Positions 27,492 through 35,824 of a DNA stretch of 64,000 bases are shown piece by piece; the stretch's first letter is position 1; every line of letters starts with the position of its first letter. The DNA lies in the NCBI RefSeq assembly GCF_009862265.1, contig NZ_WWGX01000035.1:189786-253785 (forward strand), read 5' to 3'. A program made the translations under genes and the position numbers. Origin of the DNA: Streptomyces sp. SID8352 (GTDB lineage Bacteria; Actinomycetota; Actinomycetes; Streptomycetales; Streptomycetaceae). Below the pieces are notes generated by a model. That model was not told the origin of the DNA and did not search any database. It saw nothing but the letters and a program-made list of their open reading frames with translations.

Positions 27492-28282
27492 CGGCCCCCC
27501 GCGAACTGACCGTGGCCGTACTGGGACACGGAGCCATCGGGTCCGCCGTCGCGGCGGCGCTGCGGGCGAACGCCGTACCGGGCGCCAGACTGGTCGCCGT
27601 CGTCGACCGCGTACCGCCCGCCCCGCCCGTGCCCGCCGCCTCGCTCGACACGGCCCTCGAACGCGCCGAACTCGTCGTGGAATGCGCCGGGCAGACCGCC
27701 CTGCGCGAGGCCGGACCCGCCGTCGTGGCCGCCGGCCGCCACCTGCTCGCCCTGTCCACCGGCGCCCTCGCGGACACGGCCCTGCACGAGCGCCTGCTCG
27801 CGGGCCCCGGCCGGCTCACCCTGTGCGCCGGCGCCGTCGGCGGCCTCGACCTCCTGACGACCGCCACGCGCCAGGCCCCCTTCGACACCGTCACGATCCG
27901 CACGACCAAGGCCCCCAGAGCCCTGCTGCGGCCCTGGATGACCGAGCGCGAGACCGAGCGCCTGCACACCGCGACGGCCCCCTTCGAGGTGCTGCGCGGC
28001 CCCGCCCGCGAGGTCACCCGCGCGTTCCCCGCCACCAGCAACGTGGCGGCGTCCGTGGCCCTGGCCGTCGGCGACTGGGACCTCGTCGAGGCATCCGTCG
28101 TCGCCGACCCCGAGGCGAGGCTGAGCCGGCACCGGATCGAGGCGTCCGGACCCACGGGCCGGTACGCCTTCGACGTCGCCAACCACCCCTCCCCGGACAA
28201 CCCGAGAACCAGCGCGGTGGTGCCGTACGCGGTCCTGCGCGCCATCGGCGCCCTGGTGGGGACCAACGGGAGCGTGGCATGA
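27488..28282 (+). CDS. Aspartate dehydrogenase-like NAD(P) oxidoreductase
   Basis: A 264-residue protein with an N-terminal Rossmann motif GHGAIG (13-18) and the C-terminal NHPSPDNPRTS segment that marks the L-aspartate dehydrogenase family (NadX/DUF108). A CAGAVGGLDLL segment in the middle also fits. Real aspartate dehydrogenases convert aspartate to iminoaspartate with NAD(P)+. Inside an aromatic degradation operon its substrate may instead be an amino acid or imine derived from the pathway, perhaps one bearing the ring nitrogen. ATG 27488 overlaps the dioxygenase stop (ATGA). Confidence 0.8.
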   Translation: MTAPRELTVAVLGHGAIGSAVAAALRANAVPGARLVAVVDRVPPAPPVPAASLDTALERAELVVECAGQTALREAGPAVVAAGRHLLALSTGALADTALHERLLAGPGRLTLCAGAVGGLDLLTTATRQAPFDTVTIRTTKAPRALLRPWMTERETERLHTATAPFEVLRGPAREVTRAFPATSNVAASVALAVGDWDLVEASVVADPEARLSRHRIEASGPTGRYAFDVANHPSPDNPRTSAVVPYAVLRAIGALVGTNGSVA

Positions 28283-29190
28283 CCACCACACGCACCGTCA
28301 CCACCGGAACCGGCCTGCGCGTCGACACCGCGGGCGAACACGGCACCCCCGTGCTCCTGCTCCACGGGATCGGCTCGGCCGCCGCCTCCTTCGCCGGGCA
28401 ACTGCCCGCACTCGCCCGCCACCACCGGGCGGCAGCCTGGGACGCCCCCGGCTACGCCCGCTCGGACGACCCCCCCGCCCCCTACCGCATGGACGACTTC
28501 GCCGACGCCGCCGCTGCCGTGCTGACCGGCCTCGGACCACCGCCCGCGCACGTCGTCGGGGTCTCCTGGGGCGGCGTCGTCGCCACCCGCCTGGCACTGC
28601 GCCACCCGCACCTGCTGCGCTCCCTCGTCCTCGTCGGCTCCACCCGAGGCTCGGGCCGCGACCCCGCGGCGGCACGGGCGATGCTCGAACGGGGCGGGGA
28701 ACTGGCCGCGCTCGGGGCACGGGAGTTCGCCCGGACCAGAGCACCCCGGCTGCTCTCCGACCGGGCCCCGGCATCCGCCGTCGCCGCCGTGCGCGACCTG
28801 ATGGCCCGCTCCGTACGCCTGCCCGGATACGCCGAGGCCGCCGCCTCCATGGCCGAGACCGACCACACCGGGGCACTGCCCACCCTGCGCCTGCCCACCC
28901 TCGTCCTGGTCGGCGAGCACGACCGGGTCACCGGCGTCGCGGAGTCGGAGCACATCCACCGGCTGGTCCCCGGCAGCGCGTTCGCCGTCATCCCCGGCGC
29001 CGGCCACCTCGCCAACCAGGAGCGGCCCGACCTCTTCCTCCGCCTCCTGGAGGGCTTCCTCGCCGACGTGGACGCCCGGCCCGGCCCGGCCGCGGACGGG
29101 CCCGCCCCCCGCGAGGACCCGCCACCGGGACGGGCCGCGACGACGGACGGCGCGACGCGTGACAAGGAGCGCACATGGACCTCCGACTGA
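28279..29190 (+). CDS. Alpha/beta hydrolase (meta-cleavage-type)
   Basis: A 303-residue alpha/beta hydrolase. The HG oxyanion segment is LLLHGIGS, the nucleophile elbow GVSWGG places Ser at about 96, the acid is in VLVGEHDRV and the His is in GAGHLANQE. The fold and size fit hydrolases that split meta-cleavage products (C-C hydrolases) or enol-lactones. A C-terminal tail of about 30 Pro/Gly/Ala residues runs past the fold and overlaps the next gene by 16 bp; the real end of the functional domain is earlier. ATG 28279 overlaps the previous stop. Confidence 0.85.
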   Translation: MTTTRTVTTGTGLRVDTAGEHGTPVLLLHGIGSAAASFAGQLPALARHHRAAAWDAPGYARSDDPPAPYRMDDFADAAAAVLTGLGPPPAHVVGVSWGGVVATRLALRHPHLLRSLVLVGSTRGSGRDPAAARAMLERGGELAALGAREFARTRAPRLLSDRAPASAVAAVRDLMARSVRLPGYAEAAASMAETDHTGALPTLRLPTLVLVGEHDRVTGVAESEHIHRLVPGSAFAVIPGAGHLANQERPDLFLRLLEGFLADVDARPGPAADGPAPREDPPPGRAATTDGATRDKERTWTSD

Positions 29191-29951
29191 ACGGCAGGGC
29201 CTACCTGGTCACCGGCGCGAGTTCCGGTGTGGGACTCGCCACCGCGCGGCTGCTGCTCGACGAGGGCTGCGCCGTCGCCGCGTGCGCCCGAGACGGGGAC
29301 CGCCTCACCGCCGCCCTCGGCCCCGACACCGACCGGCTGCTCACCGGGGCGGCCGACGTCCGCGACCCCGAGGCGGTCCGGAGCCTCACCGAACGGGCCG
29401 CCGGCCGCTTCGGCCGCCTGGACGGCGTCGTCAACAACGCCGGCCGCTCGCTGATGGCCCCCTGGAACGGCACGTCCAGGGACCAGTGGCGGGCCGAACT
29501 CGAACTCAAGCTCTTCTCCGTGCTCAACACCGTCGAGGCCGCGCTGCCCTGGCTGGGCGCCTCCGACGGGCCGTCCGTCGTCAACGTCAACGCGATCCTC
29601 GCCCGCCAGCCCGAGCCCGCCCTCGCCGCCACCTCGGCCGCCCGGGCCGCCCTGCTCAACCTCACCCGCACCCTGGCCACCGACCTCGGCCCGCGGGGCA
29701 TCCGCGTCAACTCGGTATCCCTGGGACTGATCGACACCGGCCAGTGGCGACGGCGCCACCGGGAGGACGGCGGCAAACACGACTACACGGCCTGGAGCGC
29801 CGCCCTCGCCGCCGACCGCGGCATCCCGATGGGCCGTCTCGGCACGGCCGAGGAGGTCGCGTTCCCCGTCGTCACCCTGCTCTCCCCCCGGTCGGCCTAC
29901 GTCACCGGGGCGACGCTCGACGTCGGCGGCGGGGTGAGCCGCTATGCGTGA
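29175..29951 (+). CDS. SDR-fold protein lacking the catalytic Tyr-Lys
   Basis: A 258-residue short-chain dehydrogenase fold with intact cofactor motifs TGASSGVG (13-20) and NNAG (87-90). At the catalytic position the expected Tyr-x3-Lys reads Thr153-x3-Arg157 (AATSAARAAL), and the usual Ser is replaced by the NVNAIL segment. It can still bind NAD(P), but ordinary SDR proton relay is missing, so it may catalyse a different reaction or act structurally. The rest, including a DVGGGVSRYA C-terminus, is normal, and the reading frame is undamaged. It is embedded in the aromatic operon, overlapping the hydrolase gene. Confidence 0.82.
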   Translation: MDLRLNGRAYLVTGASSGVGLATARLLLDEGCAVAACARDGDRLTAALGPDTDRLLTGAADVRDPEAVRSLTERAAGRFGRLDGVVNNAGRSLMAPWNGTSRDQWRAELELKLFSVLNTVEAALPWLGASDGPSVVNVNAILARQPEPALAATSAARAALLNLTRTLATDLGPRGIRVNSVSLGLIDTGQWRRRHREDGGKHDYTAWSAALAADRGIPMGRLGTAEEVAFPVVTLLSPRSAYVTGATLDVGGGVSRYA

Positions 29952-30036
29952 GCGGCACCCGACGGCGGCGGCCCCGCCGCCCGCCCCCGCGGCGGCGCCC
30001 CATCCCCCGGAACCGAGACCTAGAACGGAGCCTCCC

Positions 30037-31668
30037 ATGCCCCAGGGCGACGGCGGTGAACTGCTGGTGACCGTACTGCGCGAACAGGGCGCCGAAGTGG
30101 TCTTCGGCGTGGTGAGCGTGCACAACCTCCCGCTCGTCGAAGCGGTCAGCGGCGCACTGAGGTTCGTCCCGGTGCGGCACGAGGCCGCGGCGGTGAACGC
30201 GGCCGACGCGTACGCCCGGGTGAGCGGCGGCCTGGGCGTCGCGCTGACCAGCACCGGAACGGGCTGCGGCAACGCGGCCGGCTCCCTGATCGAGGCCCAG
30301 TCGGGCGGAGCACCGGTCCTGCACGTGACGGGCCAGATCGACAGCCGGTACCTCGGACTCGGCCGCGGAGTCATCCACGAGACCCGCGACCAGACCGGAC
30401 TGCTGCGCGCGGTCTCCGCCCACACCGCGACGGTACGGCCGGGCGCGGACGCGGGCGCCCTGCTCCGCGACGCGATCGCGCACGCCCGCACACCCCCGTG
30501 CGGCCCGGTCAGCGTCGAGTGGCCGATCGACCTCCAGTACGCCCGCCACCGGCTCGACGGCCCGGCCGTCCCGGCCGGCCACCCGCCCGCCCCGGACCCC
30601 GGACAGCTCGCCGCCGCGGCCGAACTGCTGGCGGCGGCCCGCCGGCCGGTGATCTGGGCCGGCGGCGGCGCCCGCCGCGCCGGCCGCCCCCTGCTCGCCC
30701 TCGCCGAACGGCTCGGGGCCCCCGTACTGTCCAGCAACGCGGGCCGCGGCACCCTGCCGGAGGACCATCCGCTGGTGGTGGGCAACTTCGCCGCGTCGCC
30801 CGCCGGCCGGGAACTGCTGGCGGACGCGGACCTCCTGCTGAGCGTGGGAACCCACTTCCGCTCCAACGAGACCGCCGACTACACCCTCCCCTCGCCCGGC
30901 CGCCACGTCCAGATCGACATCTCGGCACCCGCGATCGGCCGGGTCGTCCCCGCCGACGCGGGGATCGTCGCCGCGGCCCACCCAGCCCTCACCGCTCTGC
31001 TGGAACTGCTCCCGGACAGCGGCGCCGAGCCGGGATGGAGGCAGCGCGGCGCGGACCTCGCCGCCCGGGCCCGCACCGACCTGCGGGCCGCGATCGGCCC
31101 GTACGCACTGGTCTGCGACGCGCTCAGGAGCCGCCTGGACCGGGCGTCGGTGATCGCCCGCGACGTGACCATCGCCTCCAGCCAGTGGGGCAACCGGCTG
31201 CTGGAGATCTACGACCCCTCGACCAACCTCTTCCCGCTGGGCGGCGGCATCGGCCAGGGCCTGTCCATGGGGATCGGCGGCGCCCTCGCCCGGCCCCGCA
31301 CACCCACCCTGGTCATCGCAGGCGACGGCGGACTCAGTGTCCACCTCGGTGAACTCGGCACGCTCGCCCAGGAACGGCCCTGGCTGGTGCTGTGCGTCTT
31401 CAACGACGGGGGCTACGGCGTGCTCCGCAACATGCAGGAGGCCCACCGCGGCCGGCGCAGCGGAGTGGACCTGACCACGCCCGACTTCGCGGCCCTGGCC
31501 GCCGCCTACCGGCTGCCCTTCCAACGGGTCACCCGCGCCCAGGACTTCGCCCGCGCCCTCGACGAGAGCCTCGCCGTCCGCGGACCGAGCGTGATCGAGA
31601 TCGACGTGGACGCGCTCGGCCCCACCCCGGTCCCCTTCACCCCGCCCGTCACGGTCCCCGGCACCTGA
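30037..31668 (+). CDS. Thiamine diphosphate-dependent enzyme (acetolactate synthase-like)
   Basis: A 543-residue ThDP enzyme with the three-domain plan of acetolactate synthase / benzoylformate decarboxylase. The cofactor-activating Glu is in RHEAAAVNAADAYAR (about residue 49), a central domain follows, and the Mg-ThDP motif begins at GDGGLS and ends in FNDGGYG. It decarboxylates or ligates 2-oxo acids. In this operon it may decarboxylate an oxo acid such as a benzoylformate or a ring-cleavage 2-oxo acid. ATG 30037 follows AACGGAG. It begins about 85 bp after the SDR gene, the largest gap inside the operon apart from that after the first gene. Confidence 0.86.
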   Translation: MPQGDGGELLVTVLREQGAEVVFGVVSVHNLPLVEAVSGALRFVPVRHEAAAVNAADAYARVSGGLGVALTSTGTGCGNAAGSLIEAQSGGAPVLHVTGQIDSRYLGLGRGVIHETRDQTGLLRAVSAHTATVRPGADAGALLRDAIAHARTPPCGPVSVEWPIDLQYARHRLDGPAVPAGHPPAPDPGQLAAAAELLAAARRPVIWAGGGARRAGRPLLALAERLGAPVLSSNAGRGTLPEDHPLVVGNFAASPAGRELLADADLLLSVGTHFRSNETADYTLPSPGRHVQIDISAPAIGRVVPADAGIVAAAHPALTALLELLPDSGAEPGWRQRGADLAARARTDLRAAIGPYALVCDALRSRLDRASVIARDVTIASSQWGNRLLEIYDPSTNLFPLGGGIGQGLSMGIGGALARPRTPTLVIAGDGGLSVHLGELGTLAQERPWLVLCVFNDGGYGVLRNMQEAHRGRRSGVDLTTPDFAALAAAYRLPFQRVTRAQDFARALDESLAVRGPSVIEIDVDALGPTPVPFTPPVTVPGT

Positions 31669-31713
31669 CCCCCGGCACCCGCCCCCGCCCCCGACCCCCT
31701 CTGGACGTGACCC

Positions 31714-33207
31714 ATGACGAACCAACTCCTCGACGGACAGTCCTACCTGGAAAGCCTGCGCGACGGCCGCACCGTCTACATCGACGGCGAGAAGGTCGAG
31801 GACGTCACCGAACACCCGGCGTTCCGCAACAGCGCGCGCTCCGTGGCCCGCCTCTACGACGCCCTCCACGATCCCGTGACACGTGACGCCCTGACCTTCG
31901 AGGACGACCAGGGCATCACCACCCACCGGTTCTTCGCGCCGTCCCGCACGGCCGACGAACTGCTGGGGGCACGGGACGCCATCGCCGCGTGGTCCCGGCT
32001 CAGCTACGGCTTCATGGGCCGCACGCCCGACTACAAGGCCGCCTTCATGGCGAGCCTGTCCAGCGACCCCGAGCTGTACGCCCCCTACGCGGACAACGCC
32101 CGCGCCTGGTACCGCCGTTACGCCTCCCAGGCACTGTTCCTCAACCACGTCCTCGTCAACCCGCCGGTCGACCGCAGCCGTCCGGTCCACGAGGTGGGCG
32201 ACGTGTTCGTGCACGTCGTCAGGGAGAACGACCGGGGCATCGTCGTCAGCGGCGCCAAGATGCTGGCGACCGGCTCGGCACTGACCCACGCCACGTTCGT
32301 CGCACAGAACAGCGCGGTCGGGCTCGAACCGGGCAAGGCCGAGGACTTCGCCCTGGCGTTCATCGCCCCCATGGACACCCCCGGCTGCGTCCTGCTCAGC
32401 CGCAGCTCCTACGAAGCCGCCGCCACCAGCCCGTTCGACCACCCGCTCTCCTCGCGCTTCGACGAGAACGACGCGGTCCTCGTCTTCCAGGAAGCACTCA
32501 TCCCCTGGGAGAACGTGCTGATCTACCGGGACGTGGAGAGGGCCAACTCCTTCTTCCCCCGCTCGGGGTTCATCAACCGCTCGCACCTCCAGGCGGGCAC
32601 CCGCTTCGCCGTCAAACTCGACCTGATGGCCGGGCTGTTCGCGCGGGCCGCCAAGTCGAACGGCACCGACGGGTTCCGCGGGGTGCAGGCGGCCATCGGC
32701 GAGGTGCTCACCCTGCGCAACACCGCCTGGGCCCTCTCCACGGTCATGGCGACGGACACCCAGCCCGGCCCCGGGGGAAGCGTCGTCCCCCGCATCGAAC
32801 ACGCGGGCTCCCTGCGCATGTTCACCTCCCAGGCATGGGAACGCGTCCGGGAACTCTTCGAAACGCACCTCGGGGGCGCCCCGCTGGTGGTGCCCTCCAG
32901 CCACCGCGACCTCGCCAACCCCGAACTCCGCCCGCTCATCGACCGCTACTACCGCGGCTCGGACTCCTCGGCCGAGAGCCGCATCAAACTCTTCAAGCTG
33001 GTCTGGGACACCATCGGCACGGGCTTCGGAGGACGCCACGACCTGTACGAGCGGGTCTACTCCGGCAACGCCGACCAGGTCAGGATCGACGCCCTGAACG
33101 CGGCCCGGCGCGGCGGACTCGCCGACCGCCTCGACGCCTTCGCCGAGGAGTGCATGGCCGACTACGACCTCGACGGCTGGGTCCGCGGCCCCTGGGCACA
33201 GCGGTGA
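31714..33207 (+). CDS. hpaB: 4-hydroxyphenylacetate 3-monooxygenase oxygenase component (HpaB family)
   Basis: A 497-residue FADH2-dependent aromatic hydroxylase of the HpaB/PvcC family, a cytoplasmic enzyme that hydroxylates phenols ortho to the hydroxyl group. Recognisable segments are the early SYLESLRDGRTVYIDGEKV, the central GAKMLATGSALTHATFVAQ region, and a C-terminal LFKLVWDTIGTGFGGRHDLYER. It requires reduced flavin from a separate reductase, which is the next gene, overlapping by four bases (GTGA). The substrate in vivo may be 4-hydroxyphenylacetate or another phenol. It would produce the catechol for the dioxygenase at 26547. Confidence 0.9.
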   Translation: MTNQLLDGQSYLESLRDGRTVYIDGEKVEDVTEHPAFRNSARSVARLYDALHDPVTRDALTFEDDQGITTHRFFAPSRTADELLGARDAIAAWSRLSYGFMGRTPDYKAAFMASLSSDPELYAPYADNARAWYRRYASQALFLNHVLVNPPVDRSRPVHEVGDVFVHVVRENDRGIVVSGAKMLATGSALTHATFVAQNSAVGLEPGKAEDFALAFIAPMDTPGCVLLSRSSYEAAATSPFDHPLSSRFDENDAVLVFQEALIPWENVLIYRDVERANSFFPRSGFINRSHLQAGTRFAVKLDLMAGLFARAAKSNGTDGFRGVQAAIGEVLTLRNTAWALSTVMATDTQPGPGGSVVPRIEHAGSLRMFTSQAWERVRELFETHLGGAPLVVPSSHRDLANPELRPLIDRYYRGSDSSAESRIKLFKLVWDTIGTGFGGRHDLYERVYSGNADQVRIDALNAARRGGLADRLDAFAEECMADYDLDGWVRGPWAQR

Positions 33208-34373
33208 ATCGGCCCGTGGACCAGGCGCCTTCGGAGCAGGCGCCCATGGAGCAGGCTCCCCTGGACCAGACGCTGTTCCGGCACGTCATCGGACACTTCG
33301 CCAGCGGCGTGGCCGTCATCACCACCCGGGAGGGGGACACCGACCACGGAATGACCGTGAGCGCCGTCTCCTCCCTCTCCCTCGACCCGCCGATGCTGCT
33401 GGTCTGCGCGCACACCAAGGCGCCGACCCACGCGGCCCTCCACCGCGCGGGAGTGTTCTGCGTCAACGTGCTCGGCGAGAACCAGGAGCACCTCGCCTCC
33501 CAGTTCGCCGGCCCCCGCGCCGACAAGTTCGCCGGCGTCGCCCATGAGCGCGGCGCCCGGGGAATGCCGGTCCTCACGGACGCGCTCGCGGTCCTGGAGT
33601 GCGAGGTGGTGGAGGACATCGTCGGCGGCACCCACCGGGTCTTCCTGGCCCGGGTACTGGGCGCGCGGGCACGGGAGGGATCCCCGCTCGCCTACTTCCG
33701 GGGCGGCTTCGGCCGGTTCGAACCCGCCCGGCACACCGTCGCCCACGAACGGCTGCGGGACCTCGTCGTCAGCCGGCGGCTGCCGCCGGACACCGGCCTG
33801 CGCGCCGAGGACCTCGCCCCACTGCTGGACACCCCGGTGGCCGCGGCCCACTACGCGGTGACCCGGCTGGTGGGGGAGGGGCTCATCGGCCGCGACCCCG
33901 AACGCGGACACGTCCTGGTCCCCCTGGCCCGTGCCTCCGTCGACGCGTTCGACGGCCGCCTCGCCCTGGAGATCGGCGTCGCGGCCGGCCTGCCGGGTCC
34001 CCTGGACCCGGCAGCGGTCCGGCAGTGGCGGGAGATCGCGGACCGGGCGGGCAAACACGTCGCCCACGGACGGATCACGGACACCGACGGCTACCTCACC
34101 GCGATCGAGGAGTTCCACGAGTACCTGATCGGACTCGCGGGGAACCCGAGCCTGCGCCGGATCTACCGGCGACTCGGTACACCCGGCCTCATGGCCGCGG
34201 CACTCAGCGGCAGCGACACCCCCAGCGCCCACGCCGTCGAGGAGCACCACGAGATCATCGACGCCTTCGCCGCCGGTGACTTCGCCGGGATCAAGCGGGT
34301 CCTCACCCTCCACAACCAGCACACGAAACAGGCACAGCACCACGGCGTCGGCGGGGAGGCGACCGCCTCCTGA
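33204..34373 (+). CDS. Flavin reductase fused to a GntR/FCD-type regulator
   Basis: A 389-residue fusion. Residues about 20-175 form a HpaC-type flavin reductase (VIGHFASGVAVITT, FCVNVLGENQEHLASQFAG, and a terminal YFRGGFGRFEP). Residues about 178-243 look like a GntR winged helix (LRDLVVSRRLPPDTGL, then VTRLVGEGLIGRDPERG). Residues about 245-380 look like the helical FCD ligand-binding domain. Partner of the HpaB enzyme directly upstream (GTGA). The reading frame is continuous with no sign of frameshift. It could supply reduced flavin and regulate genes, or the DNA-binding part could have lost that role. Confidence 0.85.
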   Translation: MNRPVDQAPSEQAPMEQAPLDQTLFRHVIGHFASGVAVITTREGDTDHGMTVSAVSSLSLDPPMLLVCAHTKAPTHAALHRAGVFCVNVLGENQEHLASQFAGPRADKFAGVAHERGARGMPVLTDALAVLECEVVEDIVGGTHRVFLARVLGARAREGSPLAYFRGGFGRFEPARHTVAHERLRDLVVSRRLPPDTGLRAEDLAPLLDTPVAAAHYAVTRLVGEGLIGRDPERGHVLVPLARASVDAFDGRLALEIGVAAGLPGPLDPAAVRQWREIADRAGKHVAHGRITDTDGYLTAIEEFHEYLIGLAGNPSLRRIYRRLGTPGLMAAALSGSDTPSAHAVEEHHEIIDAFAAGDFAGIKRVLTLHNQHTKQAQHHGVGGEATAS

Positions 34374-34394
34374 GACACGCCGACGCCCCGCCCC

Positions 34395-34439
34395 CGGCCC
34401 CCGGACCGACCGCCGACCGGCGGGGAGCGCCGGGGGCCG
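34395..34439 (+). terminator. Candidate terminator after aromatic operon
   Basis: A 10-bp perfect stem (34395-34404 with 34430-34439, loop of 25) starts 21 bp after the flavin reductase stop. The loop is long, so it is a moderate call. Confidence 0.45.
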
Positions 34440-35353
34440 TCCGGCCAACGGCCGATCCCGGTCGCCGGGGCCCGGCGGGCGGGTGAGCCCGGCCTCCGCG
34501 AGCGATCCGGAAGACACCCGGCGGCGCCTTCAGCGCATCGCCCGGTACTCGCCGGTCCCCCGCCGGACGGGGCCCGGGCCCATCGGCATCGTGCGGACGC
34601 GCTCCGACACGGCGGCTCCGCCCGGCGCGGTGCGAACGGGCTTCGGCTCCCCGGCGGCCCCCGCCCGGTCCTGACGGGTGCCGACCGGCCGAAGGCGATC
34701 GGCTCCTCCCGGCCCCGGAGGTCCCAGCAAGGCGTTGGACGTGCCGGTGGGTGATGAGGCGGGTGGCGCGCCCGAGGAACACTTCGTGGATGTCGCCGCG
34801 TCGTTCCCGCCGGACACCACGCCCTCGTCGACGCACAGGGCATTCCGACCGCTGACTTCTCATGACGGCGGAGTTGCCGGATGATGCATGTGCTGTGGAC
34901 AGCGGGTGACGCCTTCGTGCGGGAGCGCGGCCTGATTCGCGACACCCACACTCCTGAGGCGCGGGCCGCTTTCTGCGGCATTCACGGCGCACGCCGGTCC
35001 GGTGACCTCGCAGGCGCGGGCCGAGCGGCACTGCATGCCGCTCCCGCCGCGGCAGCCGGCGCCCCCCCGGGGAATCGGCGCCACCGCACGTCGGCGCGGG
35101 TCCGAAGCGTCGTCCGCTCCGTGGAGACGTGCGGGAAGCGGCGGATGGCGGTATCCGACCGGTGTTCAACGCGTGCACGCCGTGCCACCCGTCCGGACCT
35201 TTCACCGACCGGACCGCTGCGCCCTACTGGAGAGGACGAGAAGGCCGGAGGGAGCGCGGCGGTGGCTGTCCGCCGCCAGGCCCCGGCCGTCTCCGCCGGC
35301 CTGCCCGGGCGCGCCGGCGGAGGACAGAGGACCACGACACCCAGGAGGGCTTC
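34440..35353. other. 0.9-kb region without a recognisable gene
   Basis: No frame gives a recognisable protein. Around 34690-34990 base composition is less extreme and short frames on both strands look protein-like but have no start, motif or length I can defend; this may be decayed coding sequence. The stretch ends in AGGAGG (35343-35348) for the next gene. Confidence 0.35.
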
Positions 35354-35824
35354 ATGCTCACCGACCTCTCCCCCCGGCGCAGGCGCCGCCTTGTCGCGGC
35401 ATGCGGCGCGGCCCTGCTGGTATGCGCGGCCGGCGGCACCACACTCGCCGCCGCGATGCCCGCCCAGACACCCCGGACATGCGGCCTCGGCACCCTGAAG
35501 GGCCGCTACCACTTCGCCGCCGACGGATGGCTGACCACCGCATCGGGCCGGACTCCCCTCAGCTACGCCGGATTCGAGGAGTTCGACGGCGCGGGACACA
35601 TCAAGGGGACCATCCGCGTGAGCGTCGGCGGAAACGTCGCTCCCATCGAACGGTACGACGCCGCCTACACGCTCGGTTCCGACTGCGTGGCCTCCCAGAC
35701 CGGAGTCATCGCCGGGGAGATGACCCACTGGGACCTCTACCCGTCCCCGAAGGGGGACCGGTTCACCTTCATCCGCACCGACCCGGGGACGGTCACTTCG
35801 GGGGTCGAACACCGTGTCGGCTGA
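35354..35824 (+). CDS. Secreted protein of unknown function
   Basis: A 156-residue exported protein. Five consecutive arginines (RRRRR), a hydrophobic stretch rich in Ala/Leu/Cys and an AAAMPA cleavage-like site make a clear signal peptide of about 36 residues. The mature part has two cysteines, many Gly/Thr and a repeated G-x-Y / beta-rich pattern resembling small secreted beta-barrel or lipocalin-like proteins. ATG 35354 has AGGAGG 5 bp upstream. Its 3' end overlaps the chorismatase start by 11 bp, so it is co-expressed with a biosynthetic operon. I do not recognise the family. Confidence 0.72.
   Translation: MLTDLSPRRRRRLVAACGAALLVCAAGGTTLAAAMPAQTPRTCGLGTLKGRYHFAADGWLTTASGRTPLSYAGFEEFDGAGHIKGTIRVSVGGNVAPIERYDAAYTLGSDCVASQTGVIAGEMTHWDLYPSPKGDRFTFIRTDPGTVTSGVEHRVG

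Noticed and set aside
29902-33039. A 1045-codon minus-strand frame opposite the ThDP and HpaB genes
   Set aside because: The plus-strand proteins carry clear catalytic motifs; the opposite frame is a Gly/Arg/Val-rich shadow without recognisable domain.
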